Shown: positions 12,006 to 22,900 of the stretch, piece after piece
Layout: every line of letters starts with the position of its first letter
Numbering within the stretch: position 1 is the stretch's first letter
Assembly: GCF_018320785.1 (NCBI RefSeq)
Contig: NC_054867.1
Location: forward strand, 26,539,855-26,603,854
Direction: 5' to 3'
DNA: 64,000 bases
Source of the DNA: Cheilinus undulatus
Taxonomy: Eukaryota > Chordata > Actinopteri > Labriformes > Labridae
Notes under the pieces: model-generated
Told to the model about the DNA's origin: nothing
What the model saw: the letters and a program-made list of their open reading frames with translations, nothing else
Databases searched by the model: none
Program-made: the position numbers and the translations under genes

Positions 12006-12617
12006 TAGGGCTGGGCAATTTATTGCAAATTAGATTAAATTGCAATATGGCCTTCTGCAATCTGAAAACACAGAAGATGCAATATTTCTTTAACATGAAA
12101 TGTGTCAAAAAACCAGTTCAATAAACCATTTTTTTTTGCAGCAGAGATTTTATGCACATTACTCAAACATTCAAGTGTCAATTTTTTTTATAATGGTTTA
12201 TCAAAATCTTCTTTTTCGTGTTTTATGAATGTTTCTCTTAATCAAAAAGAGTGACATAAAAATAAAAATGCCCTTAAACATCACATTTGCAATTTGAGCA
12301 AAAATAGCTAGCTCAGTCACAGAAATCATAGCCCAGCTATGATCAGCTGGTTGCCCGCTTCACCCCCTTCACCTCAGCCGCCTCCTTTATAGCTGCACCC
12401 CCATATTCAGATTCATGCTACTATGGATTAATTGCTTCTGAAATAATTTCTTTGTTTTCAATACACATGGTCTTATCTATGGAACTATTTATTGCTTAAA
12501 TTTGTCGAGAAATACATAAGATTAATCTAAGAATGACTGAATAGCTATAAAAATTGCAATCGCAATACTGGGGGAAAAAATCACAATAAGATTATTTTTG
12601 CAAAACATTCAGCCCTA
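12006..12617. mobile_element. Nonautonomous hAT element with perfect 8-bp duplication
   Basis: 612 bp bounded by TAGGGCTG and CAGCCCTA and flanked on both sides by ATCTCTAT (11998-12005 and 12618-12625). An 8-bp target duplication with TAGGG-type ends fits hAT. No transposase reading frame; the inside is A+T-rich with GCAATATG/GCAATCGCAATA motifs near the ends. It lies in the SUOX 5' intron (11207-15288). Confidence 0.8.
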
Positions 12618-14035
12618 ATCTCTATCAATTTAAAAAAAAACAAAGACTGTCATTTCTACTGTTGCGCAACAACAGAGTATTACTGTAAGTGGTAATAAAA
12701 ACAAAGTCATAACTAAATCTCTGAGTGTGGAGATGAAAGAGACAGGTCTGTAAAAGCAGCTCTATAACCACAGACTGCCAATGAAATTGCTTTATTTATC
12801 TGCTTCTACTCAGCATCAGACATATACGATATGAGATATGTGTAATACTCCTCACATTTATGAAAAATGGCTACATTTGGCACAGTCTTCAGTTCCTTCA
12901 TCTTTCTGCTGTTTGTAGCCTGTGTTTTCTAAATCCTTAATAGCTCCAAACAGCAGAAGTGCTGCTCTCAGCCTGCATACAAATGAACCTCAGAGAACAC
13001 AACCCACTGACACCATTTCATCTGAGGGTCCCTCACAGCTATTTGTGGCCCAATCTTACAGGTCAAATGTAGCATGATGAGTGTGAATTCATCATATGAT
13101 GTATTTTAGGTTGTTTCATTCATCACAGTTTTATATTTTAGCAGTATGTTGCATTAGCTTTCAATACATAAAGTTATTTAAATTCATTTTCTAGCCAATT
13201 TCAGCAACAGACTTTTTAATATAGCCCTTATATATCCATTTGAAAAGTCAAAATCTTTAATCTCTGTTTGTCTGGTCTGACATTTACCCTACGGCAGGAT
13301 GACAGGCATATAAAAATGGTCTTGTTTGTTTATAAGTCAGAGGCAACAGTATTCATTTCATTATATTTCATCATCAGCTTTATACCTTCAGAAGGTCATA
13401 TGCTCATAACATTGAGCATCTAAACGCTGGATTTAAAATGATCAAATATGAAGTAGACACATATGCAAACAGTGCAGGCTCAGATAAGCATGGCAACCCT
13501 TTAACCGCCCTTTTGTACTGCTTTGTAAAACCTGTGTACAGACATCGAGCAAAAATGCTTTATTTAAAAAATAGGTGCAGTCAGTCTCTGTCATCTTCAG
13601 CATGGATCACCTAAAGTGCCTCCTCTCTTAGATCCAACATGTGTTTCTTTTAACATGAAAAAGTGAACCTCAAAAAGCTTCAACTCCTACTGAACTGACC
13701 AACCAGCAGTCACTTCAACCTTGAAAAGGAGCCAACCAGCTGAGGGGGAGTGAACTGCCCAGCTTCCTCTCTCACCTCACTGATGTTACTGTCAACATAC
13801 ACATTATCAAGCAGAAAATTGAGACACTAACTGAATGTTACTTCCAATAACAATAACTTAACTGAATTAAGTTATGATTCAGTTATGGCCCTCTCTGAGT
13901 CAAGGAACACATAGATATCTTTAACCTTTAAAAACAACTGCAGCTGGCAAACGGACCAAAACTGTCTCTTAAAGAGAAGATAACATCAAAATGTTAACTA
14001 AGAGAGTATGATGTAAACCATTGTCATCATGCTTA

Positions 14036-14583
14036 ACAGTGTTAATTTCATCAACTAAAACTATGATTAAAAATGTTCGTTGACAGCCTTTTTTTCCATG
14101 ACAAAAACTAGACTAAGATGAACAAAAATAGATCTGTGATGACTAAAACTGACAAAAATTAAGTTTAGTTTTCATTAAGATGACTAAAACTAGACCAAAA
14201 TGTAATGTAGTTTTTGTTGGACATTCACAATCTGTGATATTTCTCCACTGTGGGTAAATCTGTCAAAAAACAATGCACCTGTAGCTATTCTGCCTCTAAA
14301 CTGTCGACAGCAGGGACCCCAGGTTTGGCAGGGTGTATACAAGACACTACCATGACTTGGTTCCAGATTTAGGCAAGAGAATAAAGGCTTGGACTAAAAG
14401 TAACTGTGAGGACTTTTTATGGGCTTAAACTAGACTAAAATGTTTTGAGTTTTCGCTGACTAAATCTAGACTAAAACTAAAAAGCAAAGAAATGACAAAA
14501 ATGTGACTAAAACTAAAATGCACTTCATTTAAAGACCGAAACTAAGACTAAAATTAAAAACAGCTGCCGAAATTAACAGCAGA
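14036..14583. repeat. Nonautonomous DNA transposon with ACTAAAAC repeats
   Basis: Begins ACAGTGTTAATTTCATCAAC and ends GCCGAAATTAACAGCAG, so TTAATTTCRNC is repeated in inverted form at the two ends. Inside, ACTAAAACTAGACTAAAATG-like motifs recur many times on both sides of a unique centre. Resembles a common fish element starting CAGTGTTAATTTCGTC, known to me only from memory. In the SUOX 5' intron. Confidence 0.5.
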
Positions 14584-15288
14584 CAGTGTGTGTAGTGGCT
14601 TTTATCAATCATTTACAGCTTTGTTATCACCCTCAGCTGAGGTAATTAGTTTTATTCTGGGTTATCTTTATCCAGCATTCACAGAGGCAGCACGCCTGTC
14701 AGATGCTTTAGAAAGCTACTTTATATCCAAGGGGTCAGAGGGTTAAACGATTATCTCTTTTAGGTCCTGCAAAAAGAAATTAATTAAATGTATGAAAAAT
14801 TCCCCCACTAACAACGAAAGTGGCAGACAGACTTGTATGGGTGTTTACAAAGTTACACTGGAATTTTTACAAGCGTTGATAACAGATGGATTAAACGTTG
14901 AATTGTATTTCACTCCCACTGGGTAAATGTGTTTATATATTACATAAATAAGAATATATTTAAATATTTTATGTTAGCTAAAGTCAAGGCTGCTCCTTGG
15001 TAAACATGCTTATTTAAACGACTTAAAAAGTGAAACTTTTGGCTGGAGAGTATTCACAGTTGAGTGAAAAATAAACATGTATCTAAATGGCTCGTGCAGA
15101 GTTTTCATCACGATCTAAATCAGCATCATCATCCATGCGGCTAACTCAGCATGCTAACAGTCAAGTTAGCTAGGCTGCCACTGAGAGTCATCCTGTCAGA
15201 CTTCCCACAAACATGCATACATGTCCTAAAACAAAGGCGACTTCATTGTTAAACTCTAGTTCCTCTTAAATAAAGCTAAATTACTCAC

Positions 15289-15480
15289 TTATGTTGAGTC
15301 GGTCCCCTGCTTTAACTCCCACAATGATTTTGTGAAATGGTTACGTTGCACAACGACAAGCACCGACCGAGTTACGTTCAAGACAACTAGTGCTCATTTA
15401 CCTCTGCCTCCTGATGAGGAGCCTTACGGGAAAGATCGGGCGAGTTAAGATGAAGCAATTCAGGTATATTACCTGCCCAT
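15289..15480 (-). promoter_or_regulatory. Probable SUOX untranslated first exon and promoter
   Basis: On the minus strand a strong donor, AA|GTGAGTAA, ends a candidate exon at 15289. The matching acceptor, CCTCTAG|ATC at 11206, lies 12 bp before the SUOX ATG. Joining them puts an in-frame TAA just upstream of ATC ATC AGT GCC ATG. The local sequence is richer in CpG than its surroundings. The transcription start and exon length are not determined. Confidence 0.4.
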
Positions 15481-15762
15481 AAAAAGGGTGGCCATGGCAC
15501 TTGGAGATGTTTTAATGAGCTCTGCTGTGGTGAACAAACCATTCAGAGCATTTATGGACAATAAACATTGGTTACGGAAAATCTCGTAAACGCATCACAG
15601 TTGTCTTGGTAACGCTCCCACTGAGCTGTGTAGCTAGCCGTTGCCGTAACGATTTAAACAAGTGAATTTAGCAACTTTTCAGATTTTATAAAGCCTCATA
15701 ACCCATTCAAAACAACTTGAGGGCCAACAAGGGGGTGGGAATTTACATATCCATTAATCTAC

Positions 15763-16310
15763 AGTGGCCTGGAAGTGCAAAACAAAATTACGCAGTCTGA
15801 AACACTTTTACAAAGGTTGAAAAAAATTACATTGGCAAAACACTTTTACAAATAACACAACAAATTAAGAAGAGCAAAACACTTTTGAAAATAATTACAA
15901 CAAATTAAGAAATGCAAAACACTTTTACAAATGATGACACAAAGTTACATTTTTTTTTTCTTTTTTAAAGATCCATTTTTGGGCACTCCTATGCCTCCAT
16001 CAGACAGAGGAGGACAATGGATAGAGCTGGGAACAGGGTCAAGAGTGGGGGAGAGACATGCGGCAAAGGGCCCCAGGCCGGACCCGAACCCGGGCTGCCC
16101 GCACACGGGGAGCGCCCCCAACCACCAGGCCATCCGCTCCCCCACACAAATTTACATTTTACAAAACAAATTGAAACCAAACTACATATTCTGAAACACT
16201 TACAAAACTTGAAACGAATTTACCAAGTCAGATAAAAACCGAAAAAGTCTGACACTCTTTTACAAACTTGAAACTTGGGTCACTTCTGGCATTTGGTACA
16301 TTCCGTTTTA
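15763..16310. repeat. AAACACTTTTACAAA minisatellite-like repeat
   Basis: Degenerate direct repeats of a roughly 30-45-bp unit, with GCAAAACACTTTTACAAA and ACAACAAATTAAGA recurring, run on both sides of the SINE at 15954-16144. Possible inverted ends are GGCCTGGAAGTG near 15768 and CACTTCTGGCATT near 16280, so this may be a transposon with internal repeats. Confidence 0.55.
15938..16160 (-). mobile_element. tRNA-derived SINE with 16-bp target duplications
   Basis: On the minus strand: A box GATGGCCTGGTGGTTGGGG, B box GGGTTCGGGTCC, a pyrimidine-rich body (ATGTCTCTCCCCCACTC) and a 3' A-rich tail (TTTTCTTTTTT on the plus strand). The flanks CACAAAGTTACATTTT (15938-15953) and CACAAATTTACATTTT (16145-16160) agree at 15 of 16 positions, as expected for LINE-assisted insertion. 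It interrupts the minisatellite-like repeat. Confidence 0.8.
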
Positions 16311-17190
16311 GTCAGATACCGTTGTTTGTTCATCTGTTCTAGAAGTTGAAAGTGTTCAACAACTTGTACATTTTTGTCAGCACATGTAAAAGTGTCTTGC
16401 ATCTTAAACTGGAGAGAAAAGAGGAGCACTCTCAGTTTTACACATCTTAAAGAAATTTCACACTAAAGCTCCTCAGGTTCCCCAGGGCGTGTATCTGTCA
16501 GTAACACCGACGTATCAGAGAGCAGGAAAACTACGCAGCTTTTCCTGGAGACATAAAAAGATTCTGTAAAACTATGGACAAAACAAACAATCCTCCCTCT
16601 AAGCTCACTATGGGCTCATCATGTTGGTGCTATGACTTATATTTCTACCACACTTCAGGTGTAGAATATTACAGCAGGAGTGTAGTATTCCCACTTTACA
16701 TAACAGAAGTGTGCTAATGTGGCAGACAGTTATGGGTTTTCCTTATCTAAACTTTGCCAGTGTGAGTCAAAACAGACCCTTTGACAACCACACATTCACT
16801 GGACTGTACTGTCTGTGTTTTTATAACAGTATGTCCAACATGCAAGGGTTCCTTTCTCATTCAAATTAGAATTACAGTATCTATCCAAAATACATGCAGT
16901 GAGTATGTTTTTAGTTTGAGTTGGTTTCTTCCCTGCTGCCCTCTAACACCCTCACAGACATCACGTTGATCGTTGAAACATTAGCAGACAAAACAATCCC
17001 ATACTCCCACAGGTGAACCAAAGATCTAGGTGACATTTCCACACAAAGAAAAGCAGCAAGCCAGAGGCAGTCAGACTTTATGCACACACACTGTAAGTAC
17101 ATATTTGTTTTAGAAAAAAGGTATGCAGATATGTGCAATCTGTTCATGTGTTGGGGCTGTAAATGTCATGAAGAATAGTGTTCACAATAT
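16311..17190. other. Intergenic, no recognised gene
   Basis: Between SUOX and MCRS1. No exon with splice sites and no recognised repeat; short open frames here have no recognisable similarity. Confidence 0.5.
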
Positions 17191-17262
17191 AAACTAGAAA
17201 AGCACTCGGAGAGCGCAGACTTCCACCATTAGCCCTATCTCCCAATAGTAAAGAATCCTTTA

Positions 17263-18067
17263 AGTACCTGGGTGTTCATCTGAACCATAAATTGGACCGG
17301 ACTGATAACACCACAGCACTTTCCAAAAAACAGGTCAGAGCAGACTCTATCTGCTCAGGAGGCTGAGGTCTTTTGGGGTGCAGGGGGCACTCCTGAAGAC
17401 CTTCTATGTCTCTGTTGTGGCCTCTGCCATCTTCTACAGCGTGGTCTGCTGGGGGAGCAGCATCACAGCAGCTGACAGGAAGAGGCTGGACAAACTTATT
17501 AAGAAGGCCAGCTCTGTCCTCAGATGCCCTCTAGAACCTGTGGAGGAGGTGGGGGAGAGGAGGATGACAGCCAAGCTGTGCTCCATGATGGACAACAACT
17601 CCCATCCCCTCCAACACACACTCACTGCACTAAGGAGCTCCATTAGTGACAGGATGATCCACCCCAAGTGTGTGAGGTATTGCAGGTCTTTCCTGCAGCT
17701 GTTAGGCTCCACAACAGAAACTGCTCAAAATAATCTGTGCAATAACTAATATTTATATGTATAATCTGTATACATGTTTGAATATATATATATGTGTGTG
17801 TGTGTGTGTGTATAGGTGTCTCCACCACATCCAATCTATAATATACCTAACCTGTACATAACTGTTTGTAAATACTATTTATAATTTGTAAGTCAATGTT
17901 TGTATATTCCATACTTTTGTTTTATTTATTAGTGCTCTTGCAATATTACTTTTGTTTTCTATTTCTATTGTGTTTCTGTCACCAATGGCCTGCTTTATCT
18001 AAGATACTTTTGCTGCTGTAAATTGGAATTACCCCTTGTGGGACTAATAAAGGAGTATCTTATCTTA
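17263..18067 (+). mobile_element. L2-type LINE, 3' end with reverse transcriptase C-terminus
   Basis: The reading frame from about 17263 gives KYLGVHLNHKLDRTD, then, after a short frame break near 17340, LLRRLRSFGVQGALLKTFY, VVASAIFYSVVCWGSS, RMTAKLCSMMDNNSHPL and ALRSSISDRMIHPKC, the conserved C-terminal part of fish L2 ORF2. The 3' end is CCCCTTGTGGGACTAATAAA followed by the short TATCTTATCTTA microsatellite typical of L2. The 5' part is missing, as in most dead-on-arrival copies. Confidence 0.85.
17777..17812. repeat. (TA)n(TG)n microsatellite
   Basis: Alternating TATATATATA followed by TGTGTGTGTGTGTGTGTG inside the L2 3' untranslated region. Confidence 0.8.
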
Positions 18068-18728
18068 TGTTATTTGTAAAAAATTCCTGGATCCAGATGG
18101 TGAATCGGATCACTCCCAAAATCTAATCCGTTCTTTCTTAAGCCATTTCTGATATTTCCCTGAAAGCTTCATCAAAATCCATCCATAACTTTTTGAGTTA
18201 TGTTGCTAACAAACTAACAAACAAACTAACAAACCCTGCCGATCATATAACCTCCTCGGCTGAGGTAATAATCAACTTTATACAGTAATGTTTAGCACAT
18301 ATGCTTAAGAAATGTGATATCAATATATAGTTTGTGTAATTTTCAACTTCAGCAGATTATTCATCAGTGTTTCTACCTGACCAGAATGACAGAATATTCC
18401 TCAAGATACATACAACAAAGTGAAAACACTCCTCTAGATATTGTAATGCTGTTGTAAATGAGAACCCTGACCCTTTCCGAGTCTCTCTAGCACCATCTGA
18501 TGGACGAAACAGACACTCACGTCTATCCAGTTACATTATTTAAACTTTCCATAAATTATTTTCATTGCATGACATGTAATTTATAATAAAAAAAACAATG
18601 GATGACTTGCGTGAGTCCTCAAACATGTAAATTAGCTGTCTATTATAGCTGGTTGTGATACAAATAATGTTTTTTATTAATTTTTTCTCTCCAGGTCTTC
18701 TAGTGTTTGACACAGAGAGGGTCATAAT

Positions 18729-18847
18729 TAGGGATGCACAGCGAGGGGGTTAAGAGTGATAGAGATGGATAAATCTGTATCGGCTAAATGTGTATGGAGA
18801 TATCTGCATACCAGATATTTGCAAAAATAGAATCTTGTGCATCCCTT
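18729..18847. repeat. Short hAT-like element (TAGGGATGCA family)
   Basis: 119 bp with ends TAGGGATGCACAG and CTTGTGCATCCCTT. TCATAAT occurs just left (18722-18728) and again shortly right (18852-18858), a possible remnant of the target duplication with a few bases of end drift. Confidence 0.55.
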
Positions 18848-18939
18848 GGTATCATAATTTCTGATAGCAGCTAATAAAATACTGGAAATGGTCAATGAAC
18901 TTGAGCATATGTAACATTTTTCTAGTTCTTCCACTACTC

Positions 18940-19145
18940 AAAGCATTGTAGGTCAAACTTACCCATTCACACACTGATAGTGAAGGTTGTTATTCCATTT
19001 ACATGTACCATACACATTATACTGGAAAAGTAGTTGGAGAAAATTGAGGTAAAGTTTGTTGCACATTGACATGTGACAGTAGGAGCTGGGGATCGAACCC
19101 ACAACTTCCAGTTGCAAAATTAACAGACCCTACTTAGTTTCAGTT
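18940..19145 (-). repeat. tRNA-derived SINE, degraded
   Basis: On the minus strand GTGGGTTCGATCCCCAGCTC is a good B box, followed by a body with TGTCACATGTCAATGTG and ending TGTGAATGGGTAAGTTTGAC then CTACAATGCTTTGAGTAGTG. The last part resembles the 3' tail shared by fish SINEs and their partner LINE. Confidence 0.6.
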
Positions 19146-19511
19146 ACCATGACTGAAAACAAACTCTTGACCTATCAAGTGCAGGATCTTTTTTTAATTG
19201 AAAAATGTTAATTCAATAGTAGTATTCCTATTCTTATCCTAGATACTGCCCTGTGATTAATCATTTTTATACATTTTGATCTTTTATTCATTTTTACGGC
19301 ATTTTTGTATTTGGTTTGTACTGTACTAATCCACTCAGCTTGCTTTGAAATGTACTTAATCAGTACTTTTCTTTGATTTGATGTAGTTAAAGAGACTGGA
19401 AAAATGTTTTGGAGATGTTAACCAACATTTCTAAAAGAAAGATAATTATTTACCCGCCTTTGCCTTCACTGCTTACAGCTTTGTAAATGAGTCTCCCTCA
19501 CAGATGAAGAA

Positions 19512-19918
19512 TTTATTTCTTGCACACAGATTGGTGTAAAAATTAGTAGTCAACCTTTGTTTCAAACACTAAACTTAATGCTAAAAAACTTGACAGCACT
19601 GTGTATACAAGTTTAATATTGTGAAAAAAGATTTCCTACAGATTTTAAATACAATATTACACAAAATTGGGAAAAAGGCTCCACCATAACAGTTTCTGCA
19701 TTACACTGTGGAAAATGTCCAGACAAGTAAAACTTGTATGATGTCGCTCCAGGTTAGTCTGTAGTCCATTGAAGATTCACATTTCAGCTAAAAATGGCTG
19801 CTGTTGGTCTGACTGGTGGAAACACTACCATTCCTTTAGAGAAACCAACATCCACTGTTAGACACAGAAGCACTGAGAAAATCCAACATGTCCTGTTTTC
19901 TTCACGTTTTCTTCTCTC
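19512..19918 (-). promoter_or_regulatory. MCRS1 3' untranslated region and candidate poly(A) signal
   Basis: About 400 bp after the MCRS1 stop. AATAAA on the minus strand at 19512-19517 is the nearest canonical signal. Assignment is inference. Confidence 0.35.
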
Positions 19919-22900
19919 TCACTGCTGTGTCATCTTTGCTGCCTCAGCTTTTATGAGCGAGATGAGCTCCAGGTTAATCAGAAACACAAAGCGAAGACCT
20001 GCAATCTGAAAACATAGATATAGTGTGATGTTAGCACTCTCACAAGGCAATACCAAGATATATTTAAAGACTGTTCAGTATCCATCTTCTATACACTCAC
20101 CTCCACCACTGAATTGTTGTTGAGTTTCCACTTGTTGCCTGACAGGACAGGTCTGCCATCTATGTAGATGGGTCGTCTGCCCTCATTGGCGATGAAGAAG
20201 TCCCCATTATTCTTCAGCTTAATAATTCCTGTAGACATTCATACAATCAACATGAATTTTAAAAATGTGCATTCAGACAGCTGACTGTTCTTTGATAGTT
20301 TAGTTACTTTCAACAGAACTAATAATGACTTAACCTTGCAAAGCAGATGGATTCTTTGTTTCTTACTGGCAAATCCATCTTGCAAAGCTCCCATCTGAAC
20401 TGTTTGGGCTTGGTTAGAAAGTGACAGGATCAATCAACGACAAGGGGCAGTACTTTCTGGCATGGTGGAGTCATGACGTAAGCTAGCATCAACAAGAGGC
20501 CGGTGCAATTATGGCGGAAGACATTAGTGTGGATGCTGCTAAAGCGTAAGTTTATCAGAACTTGATGACATTTCTTTGTTAAAAGAACAAAGAACAGCGT
20601 TCAGTTGTTTTCAAAAATGACAAAAGTTGTGCACTGACATGTCTACAGTCGCCATGGTTCGCGTTATGCAGCTCTCTATGGAGTTTACCCCTCGGTAGTG
20701 GCTCGCCTTGATAACAGCTACGCCACGTGTTTTGTTGATCTGATTGGCCCGTAAAGATGTGACAGACAGAATGTTCATCCAATCACCCTCCAAGTTTTTT
20801 TTCAAAGACTATGCCCTTTTCCAGACGCTGTCTATGAGTGGTTTATGAGATGGATGTGTGAAACAAATCCATCTGGCGTGCCAGGTTAATAATGACTGAC
20901 AACTCCAACAGATTTCAACACTACAAAATACCTTTTAAAGAACTAAGGCAAGACACTGGTCATTAAGTACCATTTCTGACCTTCTGACATAAACTTCTGG
21001 ATCATTATGAGAAGAAACTTCAGAGAGAAAGCTCTGTGCAATCAATAACGTATGACCCTTCAAATTTATGTAACCTCAATACATTTTTCTTGACTGCCTA
21101 AGGTCAAAGCAGCAGCTTATCTGTTATCTTTAAAGAGGGAAAAAAGCACAATAAATCTATACTTCTCCCAGACAAGAATGCTGTGAAGAATTAACCCAGT
21201 TCCTGAAGAGTAACTACATTGGTCAACAACTACAGCAGAAGAAAATATATACTAGTTTTCTTATATAAGTAAAAGTTAGTACAACGGTTCCTGTGGGAGA
21301 CATTGTGTGTGTGTGTGTGTTTCTGAAACAGTTACCTCTACATAGGATATATAATGCAAAAGTCAAATATCGCTGTACAAATAGAAATGATGGACAGTCT
21401 ACAAAATATGACAAATTCATCATTTGTCTCAGTTACCTCAATATTAAGACTCACTATATTGTACAGTCAAAATAAATAGAAAATAAATAAAATTTTGAGG
21501 ATTTGTCTGGGTTGTACTAGGGCCTGTGTCCACAGCCACACTGTTTTCTTTTGTTCTGGCAGAATTCGTTTCAAGACAAAACCAATGCAGTTCAGCATTT
21601 TTAGCACTCAGGGTCCTAAGCGCAAAGACACCCGGCCAAAGCTGTTTTGTTGTGGCTGCACTAACAGTGCAAAACAGCGCCGCACTTGTCAGTGTCACTT
21701 CTCTCTCACTGGCCAATGCAAAGTAAGAAGGAAAATATTAATTCAATGGAGCTATTTCAAAATATTATGGATACAACTGAAGAAAACACAAGTAAACTTT
21801 CATAACCTATCGACAATAAATGCTGGTGAAAAGCACTCTGAAGCTGAGATTCAGAGCGGCTCTTCATCTCTTTCCTCTCAGAACTGCTGCTTCTTACAGC
21901 TACAGCTATATAGCCTAAACACAAAATCTCTGACTTTTCCACACCAAATCATATTTTAATGCTAATCGATTTCTCCCTCCAAAAACAAAGACTTAAAACA
22001 ACTTTGTTTTTTTTTAATCAATAAAATTTTATGAAACTAAATGGAATTTCCCTTCCAAATCTAACAAGAGCACTAAAAGAAAATTGTTTATTTCTGTTTT
22101 TGTATTTAGATATTTTTCATCTCTTTCACTTAATCAGTATCAAACAAAAATGTAATGGGAGGCTAACAAATTTAGTTATGATTTCTACAAAAAAAAGATT
22201 AAGATTGAGTGGTATGATTGTTTATTAAAATCAGCAGAATATTTATCTTTAAGTTTGAGAGCACTGGTTAAACATGAGCAGTGTGTAAATAAAAAATAAG
22301 GAATATATTCAAAGGGCTCACCTAAGCTAACACTAAATTAAAGTTTCTGTCAGTAGCTATAGCTTTTGGTATAATTCCAGTAAAGTTCAAGATAAGATCT
22401 CAATTTTTATTTTTCAAAACCTTGATTATTATTTCTCAAAATCTCACAGACAAACAAATGTTCCTGTGATGTCACTCTGGTGGGAAGGCCAAATGTTTTC
22501 AGGTTGTACTGTTGTAAATCAAGTCCTTTAAATGTAGAAATTCCAGCAATAATATCAAAAGAAAAGATTGATCAGTAAAATTGGTGTACTGTCTAAGCCT
22601 CCAGTCACTGACTAAAAGTGAACTATTTAACAACATTGTTTTAAGTGCTGCATTCATGAGTTTATTTACCTTGTTTTCTTGATATTTTCCAGGCTGGTCC
22701 CTCCAGTGAGAGATCAACATCTATAGGTTTGTCCTTGGTGGCTCTGCCCAATGTGATCTGTGTAAAAATGAAAAAAATAAAAAAAAACATACTTAGCATC
22801 TCTTGATCCTTCTTTTTTTAAACTTTATTCTTCCACTTAGATGCTCTTTTTCTTACCTCTCTCGACCTCATGAGGTAGCGTACCATTCTTCCACGTAACG

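Larger units (their letters stand above)
17193..18270 (+). repeat. RTE-like LINE 3' end, split by an L2 insertion
   Basis: Left part 17193-17262 (GAGAGCGCAGACTTCCACCA...AAGAATCCTTT) and right part about 18068-18270 (AAAAAATTCCTGGATCCAGA...ATCCATCCATAACTTTTTGAG...AACAAACTAACAAAC...CCTCGGCTGAGGTAATAAT). As I remember it, the common fish repeat has these two parts joined directly. The family name RTE is from memory; the two-part structure is inferred. Confidence 0.55.
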
